DNA from: Paenibacillus sp. FSL K6-3182
Lineage (GTDB): Bacteria > Bacillota > Bacilli > Paenibacillales > Paenibacillaceae
Direction of reading: 5' to 3'
NCBI RefSeq assembly: GCF_037976325.1
Contig: NZ_CP150265.1
Location: 1,006,001 to 1,070,000, forward strand
DNA length: 64,000 nt
Part shown: positions 1 through 7,481 of the stretch, in pieces
Position numbering within the stretch: position 1 is the first letter of the stretch
How the letters are laid out: each line of letters starts with the position of its first letter
Position numbers and translations under genes: made by a program
Notes under the pieces: generated by a model
Told to the model about the DNA's origin: nothing
The model's database searches: none
The model's input: the letters and a program-made list of their open reading frames with translations, nothing else

Positions 1-2
1 CT

Positions 3-184
3 TAACGGACATCAGTTCCGCTATTTTGGCTTAAAACGCAAGTTTAGCCTACTAACGGACATAGGATACGTTATTTCCCTCAAAATGAGCTCAATTGGCC
101 CTAATTCCAGCAAATAAAGGATCCTATGTCCGTTAAAACTTCAATATACGGATATTTCGCCAAATAGAGGAACCTATGTCCGTA
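3..184. repeat. nested inverted-repeat array 1 (four copies, + + - -)
   Basis: Four copies of a roughly 24-bp element: TAACGGACATCAGTTCCGCT.. at 3-27 (+), TAACGGACATAGGATACGTT.. at 53-76 (+), and reverse-complement copies at 112-135 and 161-184. Outer copies share GTTCC and inner copies share GGATNC, so 3-27 matches 161-184 best and 53-76 matches 112-135 best. The whole could fold as a hairpin within a hairpin. The same family recurs at 10951-11133 and 11411-11594. Bases 190-328 hold nothing else I recognise. Confidence 0.85.
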
Positions 185-328
185 AGGAGAGACGACCTGA
201 CCATTATTAAAGGTAGAAGCTCCTATGATACTAATGAGATCAACCTAACCTCTATCCAGTTACAGGCTAGCTAGTCGAAAAAATAAATGAATACACTCTG
301 CCACACTATGTCTATCAATTGTATATAT

Positions 329-358
329 TTGCCTATAGCAAAACTGTCCCTATATAAT
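329..358 (+). promoter_or_regulatory. sigma-A-type promoter for the P-loop kinase gene
   Basis: TTGCCT at 329-334, an 18-bp spacer, and TATAAT at 353-358. A transcript from here would begin near 365. That excludes the upstream ATG at 287 and supports the GTG start at 392. Confidence 0.5.
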
Positions 359-391
359 GATATGAAAATAATTACAGAAGGTGGTTGTTGC

Positions 392-1021
392 GTGAATCAG
401 CTGCGGGGCATTATTTTGGAAGGATTTTCGCATGCGGGTAAAACATCGGTATTGAAGTCGTTAAAGCTAATGCAAGCGCAGGACGAATCAGCAGAGCGAA
501 GTGTTATTGTTTTAAGCGAGCATTATTCACAGGTGCTGCACAACGTACGTGGTCAGTTTATAACATCAAGTCACGAAGAGCATCTCCAATTGTTGAATGA
601 AAGAGTTGCTATGCTGAGGCAATTAGAAGAATGGTCAACTAAGCTTGGAAGAGCTTCACGCGGCTCGCGAGGTGTATTCTTTATACTAGAAAGGTTTCAT
701 TTAAATCATAGAGTCGCCTATTCTGATAAAACTACTAATGAAATTGAAGCTATTGAAAAGGAACTCTTACACTTTGGGGCAAAATGTGCTTTATTAACGA
801 TATCTCCGGAAATAGCCGAACTAAGAATTCAAAGCCGCACGCCTGATGAATGGTCGGATAAGAGTAATGAAGAAATTAAAGCAGCAGCAGATGAACTGGT
901 AGCCACTCAATTGAAACTGCGAAAAGCAGCAGCAAACTCAGTCATTCCTACTCTAGAAATCAACACCGATAACAAAGCTTGGGACACTTACGCAAAAGAA
1001 ATCATTCGTTTGTTGGACTAG
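392..1021 (+). CDS. thymidylate-kinase-like P-loop NTPase
   Basis: A 209-residue protein with an N-terminal Walker A loop GFSHAGKT at residues 11-18. Further on is ILERFHLNHR, which looks like the DR/ER motif of the thymidylate-kinase group. Then comes a lid-like stretch rich in Arg, Lys and Glu (IQSRTPDEWSDKSNEE). This suggests a nucleoside or nucleotide kinase, but the substrate cannot be read. I chose GTG 392 because GAAGGTGG sits 7 bases upstream and the only good promoter lies at 329-358. An in-frame ATG at 362 lacks a ribosome site. The gene stands alone between a repeat array and the convergent sodA. Confidence 0.6.
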   Translation: MNQLRGIILEGFSHAGKTSVLKSLKLMQAQDESAERSVIVLSEHYSQVLHNVRGQFITSSHEEHLQLLNERVAMLRQLEEWSTKLGRASRGSRGVFFILERFHLNHRVAYSDKTTNEIEAIEKELLHFGAKCALLTISPEIAELRIQSRTPDEWSDKSNEEIKAAADELVATQLKLRKAAANSVIPTLEINTDNKAWDTYAKEIIRLLD

Positions 1022-1235
1022 TATATTCCTCCAGCAATTAATGAGCTGTATTTAAACTTCCTGCAACAGAAGCAGATAGGCAAAGTTGTACTTCAACGTC
1101 CTGCACCCTAAGCTCATCAGCAGCATCGTAACCCTACTCCAACTCCGCGCCTTATGTGCATTGTCAACATTCCACTCTTTTTCCCTGCACTTAAGCAACT
1201 TTGCACTCGAACACCCAGCACCTTATATGCACCAT

Positions 1236-1286
1236 AAAAAAATAAAAAAAACCGGCGCTTGCCTCATTAAAGAGGCAAGCGCCGGT
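1236..1286 (-). terminator. sodA Rho-independent terminator
   Basis: A perfect 15-bp stem, ACCGGCGCTTGCCTC (1251-1265) with GAGGCAAGCGCCGGT (1272-1286). On the minus strand it is followed by a T-rich run (A-run at 1236-1250 as given). Confidence 0.9.
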
Positions 1287-1300
1287 TTGGAAAAACAATA

Positions 1301-1912
1301 TTATTTAACAGCTGCTTCGTAACGTTTGCCAACTTCATCCCAGTTAACTACGTTCCAGAACGCTGCGATGTAATCAGGGCGTTTGTTTTGGTAGTTCAGG
1401 TAGTAAGCGTGCTCCCATACATCAAGACCAAGGATTGGCGTTTCGCCTTCCATGATCGGGCTGTCTTGGTTTGGCAAGCTGTATACTTTCAATTTGCCGT
1501 TTGCAACTGCTAGGAATGCCCAGCCGCTGCCGAAACGTGTTGTTGCTGCTTTTGCGAAGTCAGCTTTGAAAGCTTCAAAGCCGCCTAGCTCGCTTTCAAT
1601 TGCTGCTGCAAGAGCGCCAGTAGGTGCTCCGCCAGCGTTTGGAGCGATTGTTTCCCAGAACAAGCTGTGGTTAGCATGTCCGCCGCCATTGTTGCGAACA
1701 GCAGTACGGATTGCTTCAGGAACGCTAGCAAGATCGGAGATCAAATCTTCGATTGATTTGCTTTGCAATTCTGGAGCGGACTCCAAAGCAGCGTTAAGGT
1801 TAGTCACGTAAGCGTTATGGTGACGGCCGTGGTGAATTTCCATTGTAGTCGCATCGATATGCGGCTCAAGTGCGTTGTGCGCGTACGGCAAAGCAGGTAG
1901 TTGATGTGCCAT
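1301..1912 (-). CDS. sodA: manganese superoxide dismutase
   Basis: A 203-residue cytoplasmic enzyme converting superoxide to hydrogen peroxide and oxygen. Metal ligands in the usual places are H27 (in MEIHHGRHH), H82 (in NHSLFW), D164 and H168 (in DVWEHAYY). The GGGH segment before NHSLFW and the NQDSPI segment favour manganese over iron, but cofactor choice is not certain from sequence. The start has AGGAGG about 9 bases upstream. Monocistronic, with its own terminator. A second, much longer SOD-domain protein lies at 7482-8573. Confidence 0.96.
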   Translation of the reverse strand: MAHQLPALPYAHNALEPHIDATTMEIHHGRHHNAYVTNLNAALESAPELQSKSIEDLISDLASVPEAIRTAVRNNGGGHANHSLFWETIAPNAGGAPTGALAAAIESELGGFEAFKADFAKAATTRFGSGWAFLAVANGKLKVYSLPNQDSPIMEGETPILGLDVWEHAYYLNYQNKRPDYIAAFWNVVNWDEVGKRYEAAVK

Positions 1913-1951
1913 TTTTTACAGCCTCCTAATTATATGTAGTTATCCAAGTCC

Positions 1952-1980
1952 ATTATCCCTTATCCGATTGAATAAATCAA
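1952..1980 (-). promoter_or_regulatory. possible sodA promoter
   Basis: Minus strand: TTGATT (1975-1980 as given), a 17-bp spacer, GATAAT (1952-1957). The -10 region lies about 40 bases upstream of the sodA start codon. Confidence 0.4.
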
Positions 1981-2113
1981 CATTATTGTTTCAAAAGTCG
2001 AATGGGCTAAAACGATCAAACATAACCTAAAATAGGGTATCTCGACGCTAGCTAAAATATACAGATTAGGAAGATAGAACTGCATTTATAGAGAAATAAA
2101 TGGATTAAATCGT

Positions 2114-2142
2114 TGTAAGCGCTTAATATTAAGCGTTTACAC
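2114..2142. promoter_or_regulatory. cre-like palindrome between sodA and GNAT gene
   Basis: TGTAAGCGCTTAA (2114-2126) faces TTAAGCGTTTACA (2130-2142). Each half is close to the CcpA cre core (TGWAANCGNTNWCA, 12 of 14). The rest of the 355-base gap 1913-2267 holds only AT-rich promoter-like DNA. Confidence 0.4.
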
Positions 2143-2267
2143 GAGATAATTGATGATTTCTTTAATTTTTTTAAGGAATATTAAAGATTGAAGCAGGATT
2201 TCGTTTAATTTTGTCGTAATATATTTTAAATGCAATACTATGACATGGTATAGAAGGTGTAATTTTA

Positions 2268-2690
2268 ATGAATGTTCGTTCCTTCCAGTTGTCCGATTAC
2301 CGATCAATTACAGCACTGCTTGAAGAGGTTCTAACAGAAGAGTGCTACGAACAAACGATGGAAGCTTTTGCCCGCCAGTTGTCATGGGATAGTGATTTAG
2401 TATTAGTCGCTGTCGAAAATTCCGAAATTGTGGGCATGATTATCGGTACGATTGATAATAACAAAGGTTATTATTATCGAATTGCTGTATCTCCTCTCCA
2501 CCAACGGAAAGGAATCGGTAAAACGCTTATCCAGGCATTGCGCCAGCGCTTCGAACAGCGCCGTGTCACAAAGATACTAATTACCGCGGACGAGCACAAC
2601 GAGCCAGTTTTACCGCTGTACGAGTCGATGGGGTATGTAGCCAACGATTTTATCAGATCTTTTCAGAAATTGAGCATTGTAGCTGGTTAA
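2268..2690 (+). CDS. GNAT family N-acetyltransferase
   Basis: A 140-residue single-domain acetyltransferase of the Gcn5-related fold. The acetyl-CoA pyrophosphate loop is seen as HQRKGIGKTL near residues 80-90, after a beta strand YYRIAVSPL. The C-terminal part (YESMGYVAND) is the usual beta-6/beta-7 region. The acceptor substrate cannot be read from sequence. Translation starts at ATG 2268 with AAGGTG upstream. Single gene; no partner suggests a role. Confidence 0.85.
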   Translation: MNVRSFQLSDYRSITALLEEVLTEECYEQTMEAFARQLSWDSDLVLVAVENSEIVGMIIGTIDNNKGYYYRIAVSPLHQRKGIGKTLIQALRQRFEQRRVTKILITADEHNEPVLPLYESMGYVANDFIRSFQKLSIVAG

Positions 2691-2800
2691 CGCGAACTTT
2701 ACTGCATGTAAGTTGTACGCAGGGCATATCTGCATCGCCATTGCTTTTGGCGGTCAGATATGCTTTTCTTATTACTATATACATTTATGAGGAGAACGGG

Positions 2801-3358
2801 ATGGAACCATATCGGCACTGTGTCATCAAAAGCTTCAAACATAACGGTCACATTCACCGTATATGGCAACAGAATTGGCTTGTGCCTGATGAGCTGCTTG
2901 ACGAGCAGCATAAAGCGGAATCCATTAAGGTGCTCATAAACCGTCAAACGCCGATTCAAGAGTCTGATGGTAAGATATGGATCAGCCGCGTCCCAGCAGT
3001 CTCCTTTTTTATACCGGGGCAGTGGTTCAATGTTGTGGCTCTGCTAGAGGACGGAGGCGTCCGCTATTATTGCAATATTGCCTCACCGCTGTACATTCAG
3101 GGTGATGTGCTTACCTATATCGATTACGATTTGGACGTTATTCGTACAGTTGATGGTGGAAGAACAGTCGTCGATCAAGATGAATATGAGATGCACAAAG
3201 CGGCTTACCACTATCCGAAAATGGTCGAAGAAAAGGTGCATGAGGGTCTTGATGCGCTTTTGCAGCGGATGGATCAAGGGCAATCGCCTTTTCAGGATCA
3301 GCTTGTGCTGAAGTATTATGAGGATTGGTTGAAACGAAGTGAAGAGGTGGGACAATGA
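2801..3358 (+). CDS. DUF402 nucleoside tri-/diphosphate phosphatase (Ntdp/YgaC-like)
   Basis: A 185-residue protein closely resembling B. subtilis YgaC (UPF0374). Shared segments are SFKHNGHIHR near the N-terminus, SDGKIWISRVPAV, WFNVVALLEDGGVRYYCNI, TYIDYDLDV and DQDEYEMH. This family has been shown to hydrolyse nucleoside tri- and diphosphates with divalent metal bound by the acidic YIDYDLD region. I chose ATG 2801 because GAGGAG lies 8 bases upstream; reading further 5' gives a hydrophobic stretch absent from the family. It overlaps the next gene by 4 bases (ATGA), so the two are probably translated together. Confidence 0.88.
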   Translation: MEPYRHCVIKSFKHNGHIHRIWQQNWLVPDELLDEQHKAESIKVLINRQTPIQESDGKIWISRVPAVSFFIPGQWFNVVALLEDGGVRYYCNIASPLYIQGDVLTYIDYDLDVIRTVDGGRTVVDQDEYEMHKAAYHYPKMVEEKVHEGLDALLQRMDQGQSPFQDQLVLKYYEDWLKRSEEVGQ

Positions 3359-3978
3359 GCCTTGAGGACCAGAATCGCAAGCCAAGTAATGAAAAAGCAG
3401 GAATCAGTGTAGATGCGGGATTATCTGCCCATACTGTTGCAAGCAATCGCTCCAATTGGCTCTCAGAACTGCTCGATTGGTCGAAAACATTGGTTGTTGC
3501 ATTTGCTGTGGTGCTGCTTCTGCATTTTTTTGTATTTAACCTCTCGAAGGTAGAAGGTCATTCGATGGAGCCGACGTTAACGGAGCATGAGTGGCTGTTC
3601 GTTAATAAATTTGTATACCTGGTCGGCAAGCCCAAGGTTGGTGATGTCGTTATTTTGAAGGAACCGGATATGGGGGAAGTCGAAGAAAAGTTTCTTGTGA
3701 AAAGGATCGTTGGGGTTTCCGGTGATCGTATAGAAATCCATAATAAACAATTGTACCGTAACGGCGAGCTAGTGGACGAGCCTTACACGGATTCATTAAT
3801 AGAAGATATGAGCTACGGGCCTGAAGTAATTAGTGAAGGAAACTATTTTGTAATGGGAGATAATCGACATGCTAGGGCGAGCTTGGACAGCCGGACGTTT
3901 CACGCTGTGCCAGAAGAGCTTATTCGCGGCAGAGCCGATTATATTTTATGGCCTTACAAAAAGATAAGAGCGCTTTAA
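3355..3978 (+). CDS. lepB: type I signal peptidase
   Basis: A 207-residue membrane serine protease that cleaves signal peptides from exported proteins. One N-terminal membrane segment (about residues 45-62) anchors an extracytoplasmic catalytic domain. The catalytic serine is S70 in GHSMEPTL and the general base lysine is K116 in LVKRIVG. The MGDNRHARASLDSR box follows near residue 165. The roughly 45-residue cytoplasmic N-terminus is longer and more polar than in many Bacillus Sip proteins. ATGA overlap with the phosphatase gene upstream. Confidence 0.95.
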   Translation: MSLEDQNRKPSNEKAGISVDAGLSAHTVASNRSNWLSELLDWSKTLVVAFAVVLLLHFFVFNLSKVEGHSMEPTLTEHEWLFVNKFVYLVGKPKVGDVVILKEPDMGEVEEKFLVKRIVGVSGDRIEIHNKQLYRNGELVDEPYTDSLIEDMSYGPEVISEGNYFVMGDNRHARASLDSRTFHAVPEELIRGRADYILWPYKKIRAL

Positions 3979-4001
3979 TCACTTTTTGTGTGAATAGCTG
4001 C

Positions 4002-4074
4002 TGCTTACGAAGTAGGTTTGCATTCGCAAACCTTAAGTAGATGCTTACGAAGTAGGTTTGCATTCGCAAACCTT
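4002..4074 (+). repeat. two copies of the GCTTACGAAGTAG-hairpin repeat in the rnhA leader
   Basis: A 33-bp unit at 4002-4034 is repeated identically at 4042-4074 (period 40). Each is TGCTTACGAAGT followed by hairpin AGGTTTGC-ATTC-GCAAACCT. The second copy ends at the Shine-Dalgarno site AGGAGGG (4076-4082) of rnhA. The same family lies before the AraC gene at 46971-47075, again ending at its ribosome site. Confidence 0.9.
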
Positions 4075-4088
4075 TAGGAGGGATTCTT

Positions 4089-4523
4089 ATGAAGGACGTT
4101 ATGATCTATACGGACGGTGCATGCTCCGGCAATCCGGGGCCGGGCGGCTGGGGAGCAGTGCTGTTTTTTGGCGTTCATCAGAAGGAAATTTCAGGTGGAG
4201 AGAAACACTCGACGAACAATCGTATGGAAATCCAAGCAGTAATCGAAGGGTTGAAGCTGCTCAAGGAGCCCTGTAAGGTGACGGTGTATAGTGATTCAGC
4301 GTATGTCGTGAATTGCTTCCAGAAAGGCTGGATACACGGCTGGCTGCGCAACGGCTGGAAGAACAGCAAGAAAGAACCTGTTGAGAACCAAGAGCTCTGG
4401 AAAGCGCTTTGGGAGCTTATGCAGCGTCATAAAGTAGAATACGTAAAGGTAAAAGGCCATAGCGATAATGAATGGAATAATCGTTGTGACGAGCTGGCTC
4501 GTGAAGCAATTAAAAGGTTATAG
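4089..4523 (+). CDS. rnhA: ribonuclease HI
   Basis: A 144-residue enzyme degrading the RNA strand of RNA-DNA hybrids. All four metal-binding acidic residues are present: D9 (in YTDGACSGNPG), E47 (in NNRMEIQ), D69 (in YSDSAYV) and D134 (in NRCDELA). The substrate-handle segment HGWLRNGWKNSKKEP is intact, so this is a full-length type 1 enzyme rather than the handle-less form some Bacilli carry. The start has a strong AGGAGGG 6 bases upstream, directly after the hairpin repeat. queG begins immediately after its stop. Confidence 0.95.
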   Translation: MKDVMIYTDGACSGNPGPGGWGAVLFFGVHQKEISGGEKHSTNNRMEIQAVIEGLKLLKEPCKVTVYSDSAYVVNCFQKGWIHGWLRNGWKNSKKEPVENQELWKALWELMQRHKVEYVKVKGHSDNEWNNRCDELAREAIKRL

Positions 4524-5705
4524 ATGATGACAGATAGATGGGCAAAGCTGAAGGAAGAGATGATTGCGGCGGCACCAAGCCTCGGCATCGACAAGATAGG
4601 GATCGCTTCCGCGGATCCATTCACATCATTAAAGCAAATTTTGCTAAGGCACCGCGAGCTCGGAAGAGAGTCTGGCTTCGAGGAGCCTGACATTGAGAAA
4701 AGAACGAATCCAGCGCTGTTGTTTGAAAATCCGCAGTCGATTATTGCAATAGCCATTGCCTATCCATCCAAGCTGAAGGACCCTCCTAAATCAGAGCCGG
4801 GTGCAAGGCGAGGTATTATGTCACGATCGGCTTGGGGAGAAGATTACCATAAAGTGTTGCGCGATCGGCTTGCTAAGCTGGAAGCATGGCTAAGGGAGCG
4901 GATGCCGGATTTGCGCGTGGAAAGCATGGTCGATACCGGCGCATTGTCGGATCGCGCCGTTGCTGAGCGAGCAGGCATTGGATGGAGCGCAAAAAACTGC
5001 GCGATCATATCGCCGGAGCTAGGCTCGTGGATTTACCTCGGTGAGATGATTACCAATGTTCCATTTGAACCGGATGAACCGATAACGGAAAGCTGCGGCA
5101 GCTGCACCAAATGTATTGACGCTTGCCCGACGGATGCACTAGTTGGACCGGGTCAATTGAATTCAAGCCGCTGCATCTCCTTTGTCACACAAACGAAGGG
5201 AATGATATCGGACGAGTTCATGCGAAAAATCGGCAATCGGCTTTATGGCTGCGATACTTGCCAGACGGTCTGCCCGATAAACCGCGGCAAAAACTGGACG
5301 CATCAACCAGAGCTGCAGCCGGATATGGAATTAGTAAAGCCGCTGCTCGTACCGCTTCTAACGATAGGCAACAAGGAGTTTCAAGCCAGATATGGCCGAA
5401 CATCCTCCGCTTGGCGGGGCAAGAAGCCGATTCAGCGCAATGCAGTAATCGCGCTCGGCAACTTTAAAGAGGCTAGCGCAGTGCCTTATTTGATCAAGGT
5501 GCTGGAGCAGGATCCTCGCCCGGTGCTCCGCGGAACAGCTGCATGGTCGCTTGCGCGAATTGGCGGCGAGCAGGCAAAGTCTGCTTTGCTTGGAGCATCA
5601 GTGAAGGAAACGGATGAGGAAGCACTGCAGGCGATAGCGAATGCCATTGCTCAATTAAGCACGATTCCAGAAGACAACTTGGAAGCAGGTGGCGCAAATG
5701 AGTGA
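4524..5705 (+). CDS. queG: epoxyqueuosine reductase
   Basis: A 393-residue cobalamin- and iron-sulfur-dependent enzyme for the last step of queuosine synthesis in tRNA. Two 4Fe-4S binding clusters are visible, CGSCTKCIDACPT near residues 192-204 and CDTCQTVCP near 243-251. The N-terminal half has the DUF1730 and active-site region (VDTGALSDRAVAERAGIGW), and the last 80 or so residues form HEAT-like repeats (ALGNFKEASAVPYLIKVL, AAWSLARIGGEQA). The start follows the rnhA stop with no gap. The stop overlaps the start of the methyltransferase gene, so rnhA-queG-ogt look like one transcript. Confidence 0.95.
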   Translation: MMTDRWAKLKEEMIAAAPSLGIDKIGIASADPFTSLKQILLRHRELGRESGFEEPDIEKRTNPALLFENPQSIIAIAIAYPSKLKDPPKSEPGARRGIMSRSAWGEDYHKVLRDRLAKLEAWLRERMPDLRVESMVDTGALSDRAVAERAGIGWSAKNCAIISPELGSWIYLGEMITNVPFEPDEPITESCGSCTKCIDACPTDALVGPGQLNSSRCISFVTQTKGMISDEFMRKIGNRLYGCDTCQTVCPINRGKNWTHQPELQPDMELVKPLLVPLLTIGNKEFQARYGRTSSAWRGKKPIQRNAVIALGNFKEASAVPYLIKVLEQDPRPVLRGTAAWSLARIGGEQAKSALLGASVKETDEEALQAIANAIAQLSTIPEDNLEAGGANE

Positions 5706-6231
5706 ACGACTTTATACGGCTGAGATCGATTCGCCTATCGGGCCGATGACGTTAACGGCAACGGACAAAGGGATTTGCCACTTGGACTTCGCTCCTTACG
5801 ATTCGGCTTTAGAGAAACTAGAGCAGTGGACGAAGCGTGTATTTGGGCACGTTGGCGCGGATATTACGCGGGTCGAAGCAGCATCTCATGAACAGCTGAA
5901 TGAAGCAGCAAGGCAGTTGGCGCTTTATTTTGCCGGAGAGCTTCTGCAATTCGATCTGCCTATTCAAATGTATGGCACACCGTTTCAGCAGAAGGTGTGG
6001 GCAGCTTTGCAGCAAATCCCTTATGGGGAAACGCGTACTTATAAGGATATCGCTGTGATGCTGGATCAGCCTGGAGCTATGCGTGCCGTAGGTGGAGCGA
6101 ACAATCGCAACCCTGTCTCGATCATCGTGCCTTGTCATCGCGTGATTGGGGCAAGCGGCCAAATGATTGGTTATGGCGGAGGTCTTCCTATTAAACTCGC
6201 GCTGCTTGATCTGGAAAAGAGTGCGAAATAA
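5698..6231 (+). CDS. ogt: methylated-DNA--protein-cysteine methyltransferase
   Basis: A 177-residue suicide DNA-repair protein that takes alkyl groups from O6-alkylguanine onto its own cysteine. The active site PCHRV has C146, preceded by NNRNPVSIIV and followed by GYGGGLPIKLALLDLE. The helix-turn-helix region FQQKVWAALQQIPYGETRTY is intact. I chose ATG 5698 over GTG 5689 because GGTGG sits at the right distance; the start overlaps the queG stop by 8 bases. No Ada-type DNA-binding domain is fused, so it is the stand-alone Ogt form. Confidence 0.94.
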   Translation: MSERLYTAEIDSPIGPMTLTATDKGICHLDFAPYDSALEKLEQWTKRVFGHVGADITRVEAASHEQLNEAARQLALYFAGELLQFDLPIQMYGTPFQQKVWAALQQIPYGETRTYKDIAVMLDQPGAMRAVGGANNRNPVSIIVPCHRVIGASGQMIGYGGGLPIKLALLDLEKSAK

Positions 6232-6358
6232 GAGCATCAAAAATTGTCACAAAAAGGTTAAGCGGAGCGTCAGCATGTTCATTGCGAACAAGTGGTGAAC
6301 ATGCTATCATGGGAACATTATACACAGCAGGAGATTTGGAAAGGGTCAGGTGAAAGGT

Positions 6359-6580
6359 ATGTCGTGGGTGAACATTGTTGTACCAATTGTAACTTTAATT
6401 GCTGGAGCTGTTGGGGGCTTTTTTGTAGGCGTATTCTATCTGCGGAAGCAGCTTGAGAAAATGCAAAATGATCCAGAAATGATTCAGAAAATGGCGAAGC
6501 AAATGGGCTACAATCTGAATAAGCAGCAAATGCAAAAAGCGCAGCACATGATGAAAAACCAAAAGATGCCTCGCAGATAA
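6359..6580 (+). CDS. yneF: YneF family (UPF0154) small membrane protein
   Basis: A 73-residue protein with one N-terminal membrane segment (about residues 4-26, VVPIVTLIAGAVGGFFVG). After it comes a basic, Met/Gln-rich cytoplasmic tail with the family sequence NDPEMIQKMAKQMGYNLNKQ. It resembles B. subtilis YneF, whose function is unknown. ATG 6359 is preferred, with AGGTG 7 bases upstream; a GTG at 6350 is possible. It stands alone between ogt and folE. Confidence 0.85.
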   Translation: MSWVNIVVPIVTLIAGAVGGFFVGVFYLRKQLEKMQNDPEMIQKMAKQMGYNLNKQQMQKAQHMMKNQKMPRR

Positions 6581-6616
6581 AGAAAGACGCGGGGGGACCG
6601 GAAGGAGAGTTCAGAA

Positions 6617-7210
6617 ATGGCGGGAAAGAAAGATTACGTCAATTCGAGTGTTTCGAGCAACCGGGAGCAAATTGAACATCACATAAGAGAAATATTGAAA
6701 CTTGTCGGTGAAGATGTAGAGCGTGAAGGCTTGCTGGAAACACCCGCTCGTGTGACTCGAATGTATGAGGAGATTTTTGCCGGATATGAGGTTGATCCTC
6801 GTGAGGTGCTGGGCGTTACGTTCGATGAGCAGCATGAAGAGCTTGTTATTGTAAAAGATATCGTTTATTACAGTCAGTGCGAGCATCACATGGCGCCGTT
6901 TTTCGGAAAAGCGCATATTGGCTACATTCCTAGCGGCAAAATCGCTGGTCTTAGCAAGCTTGCTAGACTCGTAGAGGCGATTACTCGCCGCCTGCAGGTG
7001 CAAGAGCGGATTACATCACAAATTGCGGATATCCTTACTGAGGAGCTGCAGCCGCATGGCGTCATGGTCGTCGTGGAAGGCGAGCATTTGTGCATGTGTT
7101 CACGCGGGGTGAAGAAGCCTGGCAGCATGACCGTAACGTCTGCGGTAAGAGGCGACTTCCGCAGCAATCCTGCGCTTCGCTCCGAGTTTTTGACATTATT
7201 AAAGCAATAG
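6617..7210 (+). CDS. folE: GTP cyclohydrolase I
   Basis: A 197-residue enzyme converting GTP to 7,8-dihydroneopterin triphosphate, the first step towards folate and a precursor for queuosine. Zinc ligands are visible in [20 protein letters not shown] (Cys and His) and in [14 protein letters not shown] (second Cys). The N-terminal [17 protein letters not shown] and C-terminal [11 protein letters not shown] segments match the family. GGAAGGAG lies upstream of ATG 6617. It is followed by the duplicated hairpin repeat rather than a plain terminator. Confidence 0.96.
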   Translation: MAGKKDYVNSSVSSNREQIEHHIREILKLVGEDVEREGLLETPARVTRMYEEIFAGYEVDPREVLGVTFDEQHEELVIVKDIVYYSQCEHHMAPFFGKAHIGYIPSGKIAGLSKLARLVEAITRRLQVQERITSQIADILTEELQPHGVMVVVEGEHLCMCSRGVKKPGSMTVTSAVRGDFRSNPALRSEFLTLLKQ

Positions 7211-7220
7211 ACGATATAAA

Positions 7221-7413
7221 CAAGCAAAAACATCTTCGGCGTCCTTTGGATGCTGAAGGAGTTTTGACGGAGAAATATAAGAAAAGTAGGAGACAATTAA
7301 TATACTTTCTTATATTTCAAGCAAAAACGCCTTCGGCGTCCTTAGACGCTGAAGCAGCTTTGACGGTGAAATATAAGATAAGTATGAGAAAATGATATAC
7401 TTTCTTATATTTT
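7221..7413. repeat. tandem duplication of a 97-bp two-hairpin unit
   Basis: Copy 1 is about 7221-7317 and copy 2 about 7318-7413. Each holds a stem CTTCGGCGTC..GACGCTGAAG (clear in copy 2) and then a second stem, AAATATAAGA..TCTTATATTT. The copies differ at scattered bases, so the duplication is not brand new. It lies in the 3' region of folE. Confidence 0.85.
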
Positions 7414-7419
7414 GAAAAA

Positions 7420-7474
7420 GTCCGACAGTGAACCGGGGTCAGTCCCCAGCTCCCGTGTCGGGCTTTTTTTTTCT
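7420..7474 (+). terminator. Rho-independent terminator after folE
   Basis: Outer stem GTCCGACA (7421-7428) with TGTCGGGC, an inner GGGGTCAGTCCCC hairpin, then nine T. The opposite strand also has a short T-run, so it may also serve the convergent SOD gene. Confidence 0.8.
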
Positions 7475-7481
7475 GAATAGA

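Noticed and set aside
1086..1322. 78-residue + strand frame over the sodA terminator
   Set aside because: It runs through the terminator hairpin into antisense sodA, has no ribosome site and no recognisable protein pattern.
5818..6240. 140-residue minus frame antisense to ogt
   Set aside because: Shadow of the well-supported methyltransferase gene; no start signal.
7090..7395. 101-residue + frame over the end of folE and the duplicated repeat
   Set aside because: The apparent internal protein repeat simply reflects the DNA duplication; it overlaps folE out of frame.
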